From positions 40,068 through 104,067 of the forward strand of contig JAMKCH010035257.1 of assembly GCA_023653785.1 (NCBI GenBank): a stretch of 64,000 bases of DNA. The letters run 5' to 3'. Under the pieces are notes generated by a model. The model saw only the letters and a list, made by a program, of their open reading frames with translations, searched no databases and was not told where the DNA came from. The position numbers were made by a program, and so were the translations under genes. This DNA is from Ophioderma brevispina. Its lineage: Eukaryota > Echinodermata > Ophiuroidea > Amphilepidida > Ophiodermatidae. This document shows positions 25,122 to 37,820 of this stretch, one piece after another (within the stretch, counting starts at the first letter, position 1; each line of letters begins with the position of its first letter).

Positions 25122-26102
25122 GTTTTCAAAATTAAATGTGCCCAGACCCAGTTACAATGTCATATAATTTCCTCTATTTTGTAGGAATGACCATCACCAA
25201 CATTTATCCAAAATTTAATTTTGATCCAATATAGGGTTACAACGTGACTTGCGCATAATTGTGTGTCGGGGGTAGGCTTATTATACGATAGCACCCTGTA
25301 TAACAAAATTTTCCTTCGGTATATCCTAAACAAATAGGTTTTGGTCCTGTACCAAGCAAATAGTGGAAAAGAAGTCAGTCAAATATTTTTTCAGATGAGA
25401 TGAGAAAAATCACGATTCTAATGCTAACAAAATTGCGGTTTCGATGGTGTGGAATGGGGTTGATGCTAAGGATCGAGTGATTTCCCCCTTTTAATAAGCG
25501 AAGTCATGGTTGTAAGATGGTCCCGTGTTGCAACACCCAAAAAATCACTACCCTCAACATTGTTCTATTTTTTGTGGTTACAGCTTACATAATACTATGA
25601 TGGAACTTCTGACACTATAAAAAGGCCCCCCCCCACCTTCAACAAATCCCCATATAGGATCCCCAACCAAGTTATTATTTTAGATAAATATGCACTCTCC
25701 TATTAATACAACCACTACTGCAAGAGAATTACTGCCAGCTAAATCTCCGAATCGCCATTGTTTCATCAGAAAACAATTGGAAATTAGTTCTCGAACACTT
25801 CAGATTTTCACAAATCCAACAGCCAGCCATTAAGGATGTCCAGTGCCCCTTGAGCATGTTCAGTGAGTCGGCTGAATTTGGGAGGTTTCCTGTGAGCAAC
25901 ATTGTTTGTTAACAGCAATGCCTGGAGAAAGAACACTTTGTATAGGAAAGGAAAGTAAGAGGTGGGACCACATGAAATTATAGTTCCAGGAAACCAACTC
26001 TATCGATTACTACGCAGATTTCTTTACTTGTGATGGGTGCGCCACCTCGAGTGATTTCTAAAGGTATTTCCTTTGTACACACGGTAGCCTTATTATAAAA
26101 TA
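25122..26102. other. No feature identified
   Basis: No element ends, RNA gene or protein fragment recognised. A nine-base C run lies near 25628. Confidence 0.4.
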
Positions 26103-26402
26103 GCACAAATAAAAAAATATTCTGCCGACCGCCCCATTTTTTCATCCACAATTAAAAAAAAAATATTTTTTTTTTAACCAACACAACGACGAAAAAAATA
26201 AAAACAAGACCAAAAGCAATACAAACAAGTAAAATAAAAGATCCTTGCTATGTCATTGAAAAAAACTTTAAAAGTATCATCTTGTATTCAATTTTAGATC
26301 AAAACATTGAGAAGATCAAAAAAAAAAAATTAAAAATCTCTGACCGACCGACCCTGAAATTAATCTTTTTCTCTGACGCCAAACAACATATTTTTTTATG
26401 CC
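26103..26402. mobile_element. GGC-ended A/T-rich MITE
   Basis: The right end, read in reverse, is GGCATAAAAAAATATG then TTGTTTGGCGTCAGAG, matching the 16779 element (GGCCATAAAAAAAATTG..TTTGGCG). The left end is more worn (AGCACAAATAAAAAAATATTCTGCCGACCG). Both arms carry CCGACCG near 20-60 bases from the end. The interior is A-rich and non-coding. Confidence 0.5.
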
Positions 26403-27139
26403 TTTGAGCAATGTTTACACCAAGGAGTTCCACAGGCCACATCATGAGATAAATACCAATTAACAAATTTCTTCCAAGTGTAGATAAACCTGCACGTAGA
26501 ATAGCAACACATACTATAACTAGGGCAATGTTCAGATAAATATGTAAAAGCTAAGCTTTCTGAGGTAAGTCAGGAGGACGATGCTGTGGATCACACGATA
26601 ACCGCTTTTATCCCCAAACACACAAATAAATGGACAAATTTTTTCTTCTATATATACCACTGACACTACCTTCAATCTTAATGACATAAAACATTTTATC
26701 TTTGCTTAGCTCTCTTTACAGACAACAATTGATCATAATGCCAAAAAATGCTTATCCTATGCATGTCTGATCAATGATTCATGATCACAATCTGATTGCA
26801 TCAAGCACTGTGAAACAACTCATTTCCGACTTTTGAGCTTCAAGTCACAGAAGTTAATCCAAGTAATCACTTCTTAAAGATCTTAATATTTCTTTAAATT
26901 TCTTGGACATCAAAAAGTGGTGCATAAAGGACAGTTTCCTTCAATCATGAAATCTTGGCAACAAAATTTGCTATTTTACAACTTGTGTTTGTGAAATGTT
27001 TTTTTTATATACAATGTCAAAGAGGAATAAAGTACAATTGCTGTCCGCTGATCAGCTGTGGAGTAAAGTAAACTAGCTTTATATGTGTGACACTTTTTTG
27101 TGTAGTGGTAGTGCGCAGGTAGTGTATGCACGCATTGTC
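26403..27139. other. No feature identified
   Basis: AT-rich, non-coding. A consensus-like splice donor string, CTGAGGTAAGTC, occurs near 26560 without any supporting frame. Confidence 0.35.
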
Positions 27140-27220
27140 CTGTGTGTGTGTGCGTGTATGTGTGTGTGTCCGGGGTGTGCGTGTGTCTTCTGCGTGTGTG
27201 CGTGTGTTGCGTGTGTGTGC
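27140..27220. repeat. TG/CG-interrupted microsatellite
   Basis: Alternating TG steps with interruptions (TGCGTGTATGTGTGTG, TGCGTGTGTGCGTGTG). Open frames across it on both strands are artefacts of the repeat. Confidence 0.95.
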
Positions 27221-29130
27221 ACCCCTGCCATATGTCCCCTTCGTAATTATTTCCATTCCTGTAATACATTTCCAATTTACATATCACATCTAATAGCTAT
27301 TAACTCCACCAGAGCTCCAACCTCTCATTCACATACCATCATTATAACCTACGGGGTCATATATTATATTTGTAATCTAATTATTGCAATTATCAATCTA
27401 ATAGTTGCACTGGATCATATCGTAATGCCATTATGCTGATCACAGTAACACCACGTCTGATTCCGTACCACGCACATCATCCCAGCATCTCAGCAGAGAG
27501 TCAGTTTTTGCTCAAGTGATGCGAAATGAGTGTCTCGGGTTGGTTGAAGATGGCGATTAACAACCCCACGGGAGGAGAGGAATTGTCTGCTGGACCTGTG
27601 GGGATGCCGGTGTGTAACTCAGTAAAGTGGAAGCTAATTTGAATAAATCAAATTTGAAGCTGCCGGGCCATAAGGTGGATATCATGCGTGGCCGTGAGGC
27701 TTTGACATTTTGCATAATACGAGATTAAAACCGAGGAGTTGTTTTTTATATTTTATCAAGCTGTGTACCAGTAGATTGAACATGCATTAATGAGAGTTGC
27801 AAGTAGCAAAGGCAGGCTTAGCTTTGCCGCATTATGGTTAAAACGCACTGCATCTTTTATACAGCAATGTGGCGAGCTATAATGACGTTAGGATACTGGA
27901 AATAAACCATTACAAAGCTGTTGTGAATTACTCCCCAATAGAAAAGTGCTTAGCTGGGTACCAGGCAGGGATCGCTTTTACAAAAACAAAAAAAGGTGAC
28001 ACACATACTATGTTCTTCATCCTGCCATACTGTGAATTGTAATTGGGTTATTACCAGTCACAACATTTTGTATAGTACTGTTTTGAGAACATGCCTTATC
28101 AATCTTTGATATGATAATTCCATCGCCAGATATAAACATGATCCATTAAAGCAAAATACTTTCCTTCACACTGGAGCTAGTCGAAACTGTTCAAGGTTTT
28201 CAATCCTTTCCCATTTTAAATTAATGTTGGTGTTTTACTCAAAATACAGGAAACACCAAAAATAATAACAAATAATACGTAAAACAAGTTTTGGACACTG
28301 AGGTGTCTAGAGTCTTGAATATCACCAGATCAGAAGTCACTGAATAGCTTGTGCAAACAGAATCAAATCAAACCGGATACCAAACTTATTTGCATTCACT
28401 ACTGGTAAATTGCTAATAACGTATTTGAAAAAAAAGTATCATAAGTGTGTATTATGACCCAAAAGAATGATTAATTTAAAAATTCTAAATATGATGTGAT
28501 TTTCTTGATATATTTTTGAAATGCTAATGTGTGGAATGCTAATGTGGCTAAACTTCAACAAATGTATACAAAAAAGATATTACCAATGACCAAATCAAAT
28601 TTGAAGAAATCGTGGCTGAGAAATCAAATCGGCATCTCGCTTACGGTGTTTTCTTACGCAAGGGGGTCTTCTCAATACACTGGGTGACATGTGTGAATAG
28701 TTCTTTTGACCGTGAGGAAACTACAACTGGGTCACCAATCTAATGAATACAGATAGAAACCATCAGTAAAGGCAATTTTCTCTTTTCCTTTTTCAGGTTC
28801 AAAAGATGTGCGTAGAATTACACCCTCCAGTCACTATTTTGTAAGAATAACATCCCATAGAACTTAAGGCTTGTGTCTCAAAAGTAAGTCATGTGATTGT
28901 GATCAAAAAGTTTGTTATTTCAATGTTTCCACTGTCCCGCTCAGCAGATAATCAATATTGCTGAGCTTTATTTGCTAGTGGGTGCTTATGTTATTTTGGG
29001 GTTCAAGGGTTATTACAAGGATCATACAGAAATGTAGCCTGTTTTGTACAGTTTTGGCTAATTTTTTTTATCTTAAGGAAATTGATCAAGGAAGTCAAGT
29101 TACCTAACAATCATGGCATTGTTGAGTTAT
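27221..29130. other. No feature identified
   Basis: About 1.9 kb of AT-rich DNA without recognisable repeats, RNA genes or protein fragments. Confidence 0.4.
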
Positions 29131-29275
29131 GACCCAAAATAGGTAAAATATCACAAAACAACAGGCCAAAATAGGCAAAAATCTCATGAATCTATGCTAA
29201 AAGTACATTAATCTCACAATAGTATATGGCCAAAAATAGGTAGAATCTCACAAAATCTAGGCCAAATAGGTAAAG
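29131..29275. repeat. Minisatellite-like array, ~32-35 bp unit
   Basis: Units carrying GGCCAAAAATAGG then AAAATCTCACAAAA start near 29131, 29164, 29228 and 29260. The copies are diverged and one spacer of ~30 bp interrupts the array. Confidence 0.7.
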
Positions 29276-30786
29276 CTAAGCCAATAGAAAATAACAAAGA
29301 AAAAGTGGGAACATTTTCTAGTATCAGCTTTGAGATAAGAGGAAACCAAAATATTTCATGAGAATATTATAAAACATTCCAGAATATGATACTGTAAACT
29401 AAGTGAATTTCATGGTAAAAAACTTTCACAAAAAACTGTCTCCTCATGGCATTAGGCATTAATGAATCCATCTTCTGTGTAAGGTTTTAGTCATAATATT
29501 GCTTTCCAGAAATTAATTTTCACCAGCTGGTGTTTACTGCAAAATTCTCAAAACGAAATTGCCAGGGCAATTAAGCTCCTTTATTATGGGATATTGCCTA
29601 CAAAATAATAGCTAATAATGTGCTGGTTGCATACGGTATCCTATTCATTACAGCAAAAGTAAGCTGCTAGTATAATGTATAATGGACATATGCTATTATG
29701 AATTATTACAGGTTAAAACATCATGGTAACTGCCACTTAAATTCTAACAATATGTTTTAACATATTTAAAAATACCCATATGGCCACACTGTAGTACAGA
29801 TACCACAGAACACACACATGACATCATTCAAAGAACCCCTCCTCCTCTAAATTATCTTATTTTATTGTCATTGTTTGTATTCCACGAATGTAGATTACCA
29901 CTGTGGTTGATCACCTGAACCATTTACAATACATCACCCCTTTTTGTAAAGGTACTGCCACCAAATTTTTAAATTGCAACAATGCCGTCATTTTCAGTTT
30001 CCTTATCTTGTTGATCAATTTCTTTGTTATTTGATTGACAGGTACCAGGAAGGGTAAATCTTTCTTTTCTGTGAGATCATTCTAGGCTGAATTTGGGTTG
30101 GAATTGGGTGCCAAATTCTTTTCAATTGTTTTGTTAATTTTTAAGTGGGTTGGAAAATTCTTCTAGTAGTATGGCGCAAACCACCCGAAAAACAAAATCG
30201 AATTACTATTGTAATGTTCAAACTGCTCAATAAATTTTAATGCAGACAAGATAAGAAAAACACAAAAAAACCCAATGTTTCTACAATTGTTGTGTGCTTA
30301 TTTTGTGATCATAAATTTATTGAAGGTGTAAAGCCAAGTACTTATCCCCTTGATTACACATTATATGATATGGGCCCTGCAGGCAGAGTTCAAAATGTTT
30401 CAATTTTTTCCAAAATTTCAAAATTATTAATTTTTATTACCATATTTGGAACCAGCATGAAAAATTGATTCAAATGAATCCAAACAAGCCTAGTCTTAGG
30501 CCAGCAGTTTTGGAGATGACTTCCCAAATGACCTGCAAGCCATCTCAAGGGCCACTGACTTATGTGTTACAACCTATACAGAATCTACCAAGGCTGAAAA
30601 GGTCAAGTAAGTACCTCAACTAGCCACATCAAGTATCTTCTCTCTATACAGCTAATGAAGATGATGTAGTGGTCATAATTAAAAGCATTCCCAGTGGTAT
30701 GCATATAAGCCCATTAATTGCAGTAAGGCAATTTTCGTAACATGGTGGATGTTGAAGTTCTTGCATATCATTTCTATGCATTTTTT
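29276..30786. other. Mostly featureless; half-palindrome relic at 30530
   Basis: AT-rich and non-coding. ACCTGCAAGCCATCTCAAGGGCCACTGAC-like sequence at 30530-30558 resembles one arm of the 67 bp palindrome at 40840-40906, so the palindrome arm exists elsewhere as a dispersed repeat. Confidence 0.4.
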
Positions 30787-30945
30787 TAATGAAAAGACCT
30801 CAGCTAGGACATAGTCTCACCTCAGAGGGGCAATGGTCATTATCAGAGGATTATATTTTAGCATTGTTAATGACAAGACCTAAGTAGGACATAGTTAACA
30901 TCAAGAGGGGGAATGGTCATTATCAGAGGGCCAATGGTCATTTAT
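30787..30945. repeat. Two-copy tandem repeat, 81 bp unit
   Basis: TAATGAAAAGACC at 30787 and TAATGACAAGACC at 30868 begin units that both run through TAGGACATAGT and AATGGTCATTATCAGAGG. A third partial block, CAATGGTCATTTA, follows at 30930. Confidence 0.8.
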
Positions 30946-32947
30946 AAAGCCATGAATGCGTGTTTTAAAGTGTGCCAGCAATGCACACTGCCAATTAGTG
31001 TTGTAGCCAAAATTCATTTTTTTAAAATGATTGCAGGGATTAAAGAAAGTAAAAGTCATGTTGACATTCGGGCATAGCAGGATATGGGGGGGGCGTGTTG
31101 ATCTGAAACCATCAATTGTGCCGCCAACACGATGCATATCACTAATTGCTCAATATTTGTTAGGTACAAGATGCAAGATCAGATTACTGTAATAATACAA
31201 ACATAAGTTCCAACTTTAAGTGGTTAATCAATGGTAGCATCATTCAAAAAACATTTCAAAATGTCCTCCCTATACGAGGTTAAACAATTGTATGTTATTT
31301 TCTATCACTAATTAGATCATTTGAATCGAATCTGAAGGTACAAAATATCCGATTTTACTCAATACAATTAAAATGATGTTGCTGAACACACGTGTTTATT
31401 ACGGTAATTTTCAGTTTCAGATGATGCAAGAAGAAATGGAAATAGTATCCTACTGCTTAAATACTCAAATGAAACTTGAGCTACACCTATCAAGTAGCCT
31501 AACAGGTCTTATCAAGTATCCTGTTGGCTGTGGGGTTAGTTGACTTGCAATCAAGGCATACATGGTAGTGGCAATAATTGAACAATTCCCAATGGTTTTT
31601 TGTAGGTATGATTGAAATATGGAATAGCTATAATAATCACTTGCAAGATTTTAGGTTATGCAAAACATGGTTTGCTGTTTAGTTTCTGCATATTTTAGTT
31701 CTACGGTTGCTAACAGATAACAGTTAAATGTCAAAACGTCAAAAAGTTTTTGGACTAATTGTTTCTGGATGTTTATTTTAAAAAAATTACGAAATCCTGC
31801 TTGATTCCACAGTCTGCCATTCCAGTGACTGTTTCAGTGGAGTTACCTTAGTACATCTCAGACAGTAAAATAAAATTGTTTTCTGATTCCATAAAGTGCC
31901 TAAAGAAATTAGACATGAAAGGCCCAAAATAACAGAACAGGATTTCAAATATATAATACAATAGGTCTGCAGTATAATTCTGTACAATGATTTGACCAAA
32001 GTACATTATACAACGAATCCGCCTATTATCGCCCCTACGCCATGGGCGGCGCACTCACCATCCACCATCCACCTCCGCCATGAACTGGGGGGCTCTTTTT
32101 TTTTGCATTTCTTCGTTATACAACCCCGCTTTTATTGGTACGTGTTACCACAAGAAGCGTATTTTGATCAGTTCTTGACGGCAAAAACCCACACTATTTC
32201 ACTGTTATCCATTTGTAATATCCTCATATACAATCATAAGGCTCAGGAAAAACAAGTTAAATTTCTTGCTGCACAATAGCGCTAAAAGTTCCAAAATGGA
32301 AACGGATTGCGTGCGAATTCCTGCTAATGACACAAATGAACCAATCATCGTATCCATTTCAGTCTAATACCACAATTGTCACTCGCCGGTCATTTTCACC
32401 TGTACTGATAGTCCAGGCGGAGCACATTCCATGCACAAAGAGACTAATCTTTTTGTTCAGATCTCTCCGAAATCGATCACATGGCACGGAAGTGTCCTTT
32501 CTAAAACCCCAACATCCCGCATCGGAAGATGTCACGTTTTCATTCAAGCACCTACTATCGGGAAAGTTCCTTTGGGAACTATTCAAGTTTTCACGTACAC
32601 GGAATATCTCAACATTCTATTGTTACTTTATTTTTGTCTGGATGTTTTGAATTTTATAACGCAAAATTATTTTTCTCACGAGGCTGTTTATTAACCAATT
32701 TTGTAACACTATTCTAACCATACGCTTCATTTCTCAGTCAACGCAAAGTGGTCGGGAAGGAGATAACCTTCATTTTTACACAAAAGTAAACACGTGCCCT
32801 TGAATTTCCAGTTTGGGGGCCATCCCTGACATCATCCTTCCATACATCCATGGAAATAAACGGTGAAATTTGTTAACATTTCAAAAAAGGTAGGTTGTAA
32901 ATCTTATTATCAGATATGGCTTCTTCTTATTTCGTGCGTTAAGCAAT
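30946..32947. other. No gene identified; CpG patch near 32030-32110
   Basis: 31000-32000 is AT-rich and plain. 32020-32620 is richer in G+C (GCCATGGGCGGCGCAC) with overlapping short frames on both strands around 32327-32694, none of which I recognise. It could be a promoter-proximal zone of the weak coding candidate at 32948, but nothing proves it. Confidence 0.35.
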
Positions 32948-33064
32948 ATGCGGCGTGTGTACTGTGTGTTTGGTTGTCCGGGATGCCCCCCAGTAATGGC
33001 GGCGACGTAGAGGGTGTCCTTTCGAGGCTTCCCATCGGATTTGTGTAGACTGAACCTACTCTAG
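32948..33064 (+). pseudogene. Possible THAP-like zinc-finger fragment with an in-frame stop
   Basis: The frame from ATG at 32948 reads MRRVYCVFGCPGCPPVMAAT, a TAG stop, then RVSFRGFPSDLCRLNLL and a second stop at 33062. A C-x3-C pair followed after about 12 positions by VSFxxFP resembles the start of a THAP domain (C-x2-4-C, then an SFHxFP-like strand). The later C-x2-H pair is absent from this stretch and could only lie in another exon. The stop makes it a dead copy if it is real. The match is short and may be chance; ATGGCGGCGACG in another phase is an alternative start. Confidence 0.22.
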
Positions 33065-34910
33065 AGTGTTAGCAGAGGTACGTTGTACAAGAAAATGTGG
33101 AATATGGGAATTTTGAGGCTGGTGGTGACATATTAAAGGTGCTTGTTTATAGTTAATGTACCCGTACTGACCCGAGTTTAGTCCCACCCGTCGCTTTTTA
33201 GCTGAAAATACCTTGAAATTTTGGGGTGGGATAATGCCCGAATTTGCCCAAGCTGGAGTCGAAAATGTCGGCCTACTCCTCGCCACATCACTAGACACCA
33301 CTTCATGACTTCCGAATTTTGAAGACTCAATGTGAAAAAAATGCTGTTTTCAAATAGTACCGTAGTTTCCTCCACCCTCATTCTGAAGTAGATTTCATCT
33401 TTTGTCATGTAACTAACCATTACTAAAAATGTAACTTAGTTGATTTTTTTAGCAAAAAACGAAAAAGTTAGTTCACGAAAACTGAATCCAATTTGCCATC
33501 AGTGTTTTTGGCGGCGGCCATATTTGATTTTCTGCCATCATTAGTGCCCTCTGAACCCTACACATGGCCTGTTCAAAATTTCTTTCGTTCAGAAACACAA
33601 TCACCAAAAAACATTTTATGAAGCATTTAATTAAATTGAATAATTTTTAATGGAAACACCATGTTATTTTTTTTTACTGAAATGGAAAAAGTGAAAAAAT
33701 ATTGTAGAATCACGTCGAGTGAAGTAGAAAGCCTTGAGAGTGTTGATCAAATAATGGTCTTCAGCTGAATCTCCGACACTTTGCCATGTTCTACTCAAAA
33801 ACTCTTATGTTTTTCACAAACTATAATGGTTTCCAGACGTCATTCGAAACATTCTTGAGATGGAATATTAAGATTAAAATATGGAATTTCGTATTCAGTG
33901 TATTGGAAAAATGCATTATCCTTGGAATTCAAGGCTAAAAGATTTGTTGTTTGAAAAATTGAAGAAGATAGGTTCCGAAATTTTGCAGTCAGTGTAGGCC
34001 AAGTTTTTGGCATTGGAGAAATACACGGATCTTTAGAATTTTCTGAAATTTTCCTAAAACTAGGGGTGGGGATTTTACGTGACTGGGACTTAATCGGGTC
34101 AGTACGGTATAATATGTTTTTGTCTCTAATCTTTGGTAAGATTTGCAAGCTTAACTTTAGACAGAGAAAAATATGGCCCTTTCGTCCAATTAAACAATTT
34201 ATACTACTTCAGGTAGTTGGGGGGGGGGGGCGTGACAAAGATGATATAATAAGCCCTTTAACACTGATACTTAAATCAGAAATTGTTCCAATGTTCCCAA
34301 AATAATACCCATGTTCTATTGCCGGGTTTTATTCATACACTGCCAAACATATTTTTTTTCAGAAGCAATGTTAATAATAATAAATAAAAACCTGTACCCT
34401 CCTTCTTGAAAAAAAAAAAATGTAATTAATATTTATTTTTACTGTACTCAAGATGTGTCAAAAGCCAGTGCCAGGTAATGGAAATAATTGAATTTTGCTA
34501 GCCCACCTACTCAATAGATGCAATTTCATCATTTCAATTTCATCAATGATGATCAGCTGTTTTAACTACCATGGAGGGTGTAATTGGCTATTATAACCAT
34601 CCTAAAACTGCTGGTACCATTTTGAGCTTCATTTTAATGGCATTGTTGATCTAAACAAACAACCCCTGAATGAATTATAGTACACAAATTGTGACAAGAG
34701 TTATGAATTTGCAATTTATACTGTAATTTCCTGCAATTTGTAAGCCTAGCAAGTCATGTAGAATTGAAGGAATTAGAAAACATACTGTGTGTATCATGTC
34801 TCAAGACACAGGCACAAGCCAACAGTTTAAATATACATGTAGAAGAGTGCACATTATCATTCACTTATATACTTGTATACGTTGTATACACTTACTACTC
34901 AAAAATTCCA
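33065..34910. other. No feature identified apart from a T1-like end at 33133
   Basis: TTAAAGGTGCTTGTT at 33133 matches the T1 terminus and is followed by a diverged body (GTACCCG.. versus GGACCCG in T1); no opposite end was found within 600 bp. GGCGGCGGCCATATTTGA near 33512 is a common dispersed string. A 10+ base G run lies near 34219. The rest is AT-rich. Confidence 0.4.
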
Positions 34911-35020
34911 TGTATATATGTTCATATATATATAATATATATATCTCTATCTATCGATATATAGGATATCTATATATATCTATATATATATATATATTAT
35001 ATTATATATATGTATGTATA
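34911..35020. repeat. AT/ATCT microsatellite
   Basis: Runs of TATATA with ATCTCTATCTATCGATA interruptions. Short frames rich in Y and I across it are artefacts. Confidence 0.95.
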
Positions 35021-36869
35021 AGATCAGGTACTTCTAATACTTTCTTTAAGAAGCGCTAATACAAAAATAACTATATGTTATTCTGTATGTAACATGTGTG
35101 AAGCTTAAAGATACTATCAGTTACCCACCAAAAAAGGAGTACAAGTATTTGAAATTTGCAGCATAGACTTCAAGTAAAGGATAATCTGTAGTTCATCATC
35201 TTCAGGAAAAAACACATAAACACTCAAGGTATAAATGCCTGCCTCTCATGTGCTGTATTAATGTCCGTATGGACAGTACTGGACCTAAATGTAGGATTTT
35301 GTTCTGTATTAAGCTGCGTTGGTCTATTACTTGAAGATAGATACCTAATACTAGTTACAAACGACTGCACAAATTCGGATTTTTTTTTAGAATTTTGCAA
35401 CTTTTTTGTTTAGCATCACTGATAGTGCCTTTTAATTGCCCTTTTCAGGTGTTACATTTATGGTTGGCGACAGGGGCACACTTCATTACCTCCCATGAAA
35501 ATAAAATGTGAGTATATTTCTTTCTCTTTTTTTATCATAGGTTTATGTAAGGAAAATTGCAAATACTAAAAAAAAATCCTGCTTACCATAGTACTTTTGT
35601 TTTCATATTAACTTGTAAATCTTTTCAAAATAAGCCTGCGGCTCTTTGACACACCCTATAACTAAAGGCGTTTTCTCCACAGAGCACAACTAACTAGCCA
35701 ATTTCTCTCCATTATGAATTCAACCATTATTGCATTTCCAATAAGTTTTGGCTACTATTTTTTTTCAGCACAATTTCCTCTTCCTCGCCGGTTCCGTCCC
35801 GCCGCACTTCATGGAAAATCCGTAAAAACCACTGCTGTTAGTTTTTGCATTTCTCTTCTTCCCTTCCCTCTCTCAACTTCAAATATCGTCATATCGTAAT
35901 AATTATATAATGTCCTTATTACTCAGGCAAGTATGTCTTAATTACTCTAAAGTACCTGCCACATGTAATAATTTTTTCATACTTGTTTTCAGTTTCAGAA
36001 ATACATGTGCACTACACATTTCGAAGATAGCACAGAGGTACTTTATTTTTATCACATCTTTTTATCTTGTTTTTTCTTTCAGTCTCCGTGTGAATTCTTG
36101 AATGTTTGTTGCATGGTATCACAATCGAAAAACAACACACATGATTTGCACTTAACCATTCAATCTCCAACCGTGTGCAATCAAAAGGATTTCTATTGGA
36201 AAATCATAATTAATAGTGAAATGGGAAGTGTAACACGATATTGTGATCAATAAAACTAGATAACAGTTTTCACAGCTTGACCGATCTCAATATCCATACT
36301 CATAGATCTCAATATAAACTCATTTCTCATTGGACTTTGCTTAATTTTATTACCAATACTAGGGGTGAAGGTCAATTTACATTCATATCCGGTCAGAATA
36401 TCGCAATAATTAGTTTCTTATCAATTATCTGATCAACTTAACAGCAATTGCTACTGCAAATTAAACATGAGCACTTTGAGTAGGATTAATTAGATAACAT
36501 CTCTGAGAAGTTCCATTGGTGTTCCCTTTTTTCTTTTTTACATTGAGTGTATTTTTATATAAGTTTGTCAAAATAAAATTAAAGGTCAGCTCCCAGGCTC
36601 CAATAAAGCATTTTGAATGAACATTTTGGTGATATTTCCATTTAATCCCTTAAATGTAGTGAATGCAGGTAGTTATCACAAAAAATGCATACATACACAC
36701 ATGCTCGCACACACTATCATCACCAATACATCCACATACACAAATTTTCTGTGTAAGCTTATAATTAAGTTACATGTCTGCAAAAGTGAGAATATTTTTA
36801 GAAAATACTAACTTGGTCAAAAGGGACTTGAAAGGTACAAAACAATCCTGGAAATATACTACTTTGAAA
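35021..36869. other. No feature identified
   Basis: AT-rich, short unrecognised frames, several T runs. CA-rich ACATACACACATGC near 36692 is a minor simple repeat. Confidence 0.4.
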
Positions 36870-37138
36870 TTAAAGTGGCACTGGCACATTTTCAGAAAAT
36901 ATGAAATTTCTTAATTTGCTCACAAATGATAGTCTAGGGACATTGGAAGAATAGAGATATATTTTACACTTAAAATTCAAAATAATATACCCCAAAACAG
37001 AGAGGGACATTAACCCTAACGCGGCCCAGATGCAATGCGGTGCAACGAAAACGTGGGTACGGTCGGAAAATGTTTCTCGTTGAATCTCGGCCGTAAAAAC
37101 AACATTTTTGTCGCGCAAATGACTCTCATTGCACCTCA

Positions 37139-37235
37139 GTTGCATCTGGGCCGTCTTCCGGAAAATGACGCGATGTTCCTCGTTGCATCTGGGCCGTCTT
37201 CCGGAAAATGACGCGATGTTCCCTGTTTGAGGGCG
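37139..37235 (+). repeat. 43 bp tandem units, left array (two units)
   Basis: GTTGCATCTGGGCCGTC begins units at 37139 and 37182, exactly 43 bases apart, each continuing through TTCCGGAAAATGACGCGATG. The array ends where GTTTGAGGGCGGCAT begins. Confidence 0.9.
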
Positions 37236-37651
37236 GCATCTTCCCGAAAAGGGACCGATGTGCACCGGGTGCAACCTGGGACGGGCAGGCATGGGAAAGG
37301 AGGCGATGCGGTTCACACGCAGAAAAGCAAGTCCATTGCATTTCGGACGGTTGCCCGCAGAGCGCAATGCTTTTCATCAGGGGGTGACATGTGTACAAAT
37401 GCCCATAGACAATTTCGATATCGATGGTGATAGCGCCACCATTTTCGATAAGCTACTTTCTAAATTATGCATAAACGCATTCATGACGTAAACCGGAGCA
37501 TGACGTAGAGTAATAGCGCACGCACGACTATGACGTAACGTAATAGCGAACTCCCGACTGGCGAACTATAAGCTACAGATTTCATGCAGAATCATGTCTA
37601 ACGCATCCATTATTTATTTATTTATTTATTTATTTTAATCACTGTTCTCAT

Positions 37652-37820
37652 TGCATTCGCACGCGATGTTCCTCGTTGCATCTGGGACGTCTTTCCGGAA
37701 ATGGCGCGATGTTCCTCGTTGCATCTGGCCGTCTTCCGGGAAAATTACGCGATGTTCTTCGTTGCATCTGGGCCGTCTTCCGGGAAAATTACGCGATGTT
37801 CTTCGTTGCATCTGGGCGTT
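37652..37820 (+). repeat. 43 bp tandem units, right array (four units)
   Basis: GTTGCATCTGG starts at 37675, 37718, 37761 and 37805, spaced 43, 43 and 44 bases. The body is CCGTCTTCCGG-AAA-TGACGCGATGTTCCTC, as in the left array and in the same orientation, with single-base changes. TTCCGGAA in each unit is itself a palindrome. The nested element thus holds two arrays of the same unit separated by about 420 bp. Confidence 0.9.

Noticed and set aside
27017..27439. His/Thr-rich and Cys/Val-rich proteins
   Set aside because: Direct translations of the TG/CA microsatellite in different frames.
37010..37020. Internal telomere repeat (TTAACCCTAAC)
   Set aside because: Only one CCCTAA step at each end in inverted orientation; the TTAA borders and empty site explain it as transposon termini.
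36870..37367. 165-codon minus-strand gene
   Set aside because: It runs across the T2 end and the 43 bp array of the nested element; its repeated residue blocks mirror the DNA repeats.
37139..37820. CRISPR array
   Set aside because: The 43 bp units are direct repeats without distinct spacers and sit inside a transposon.
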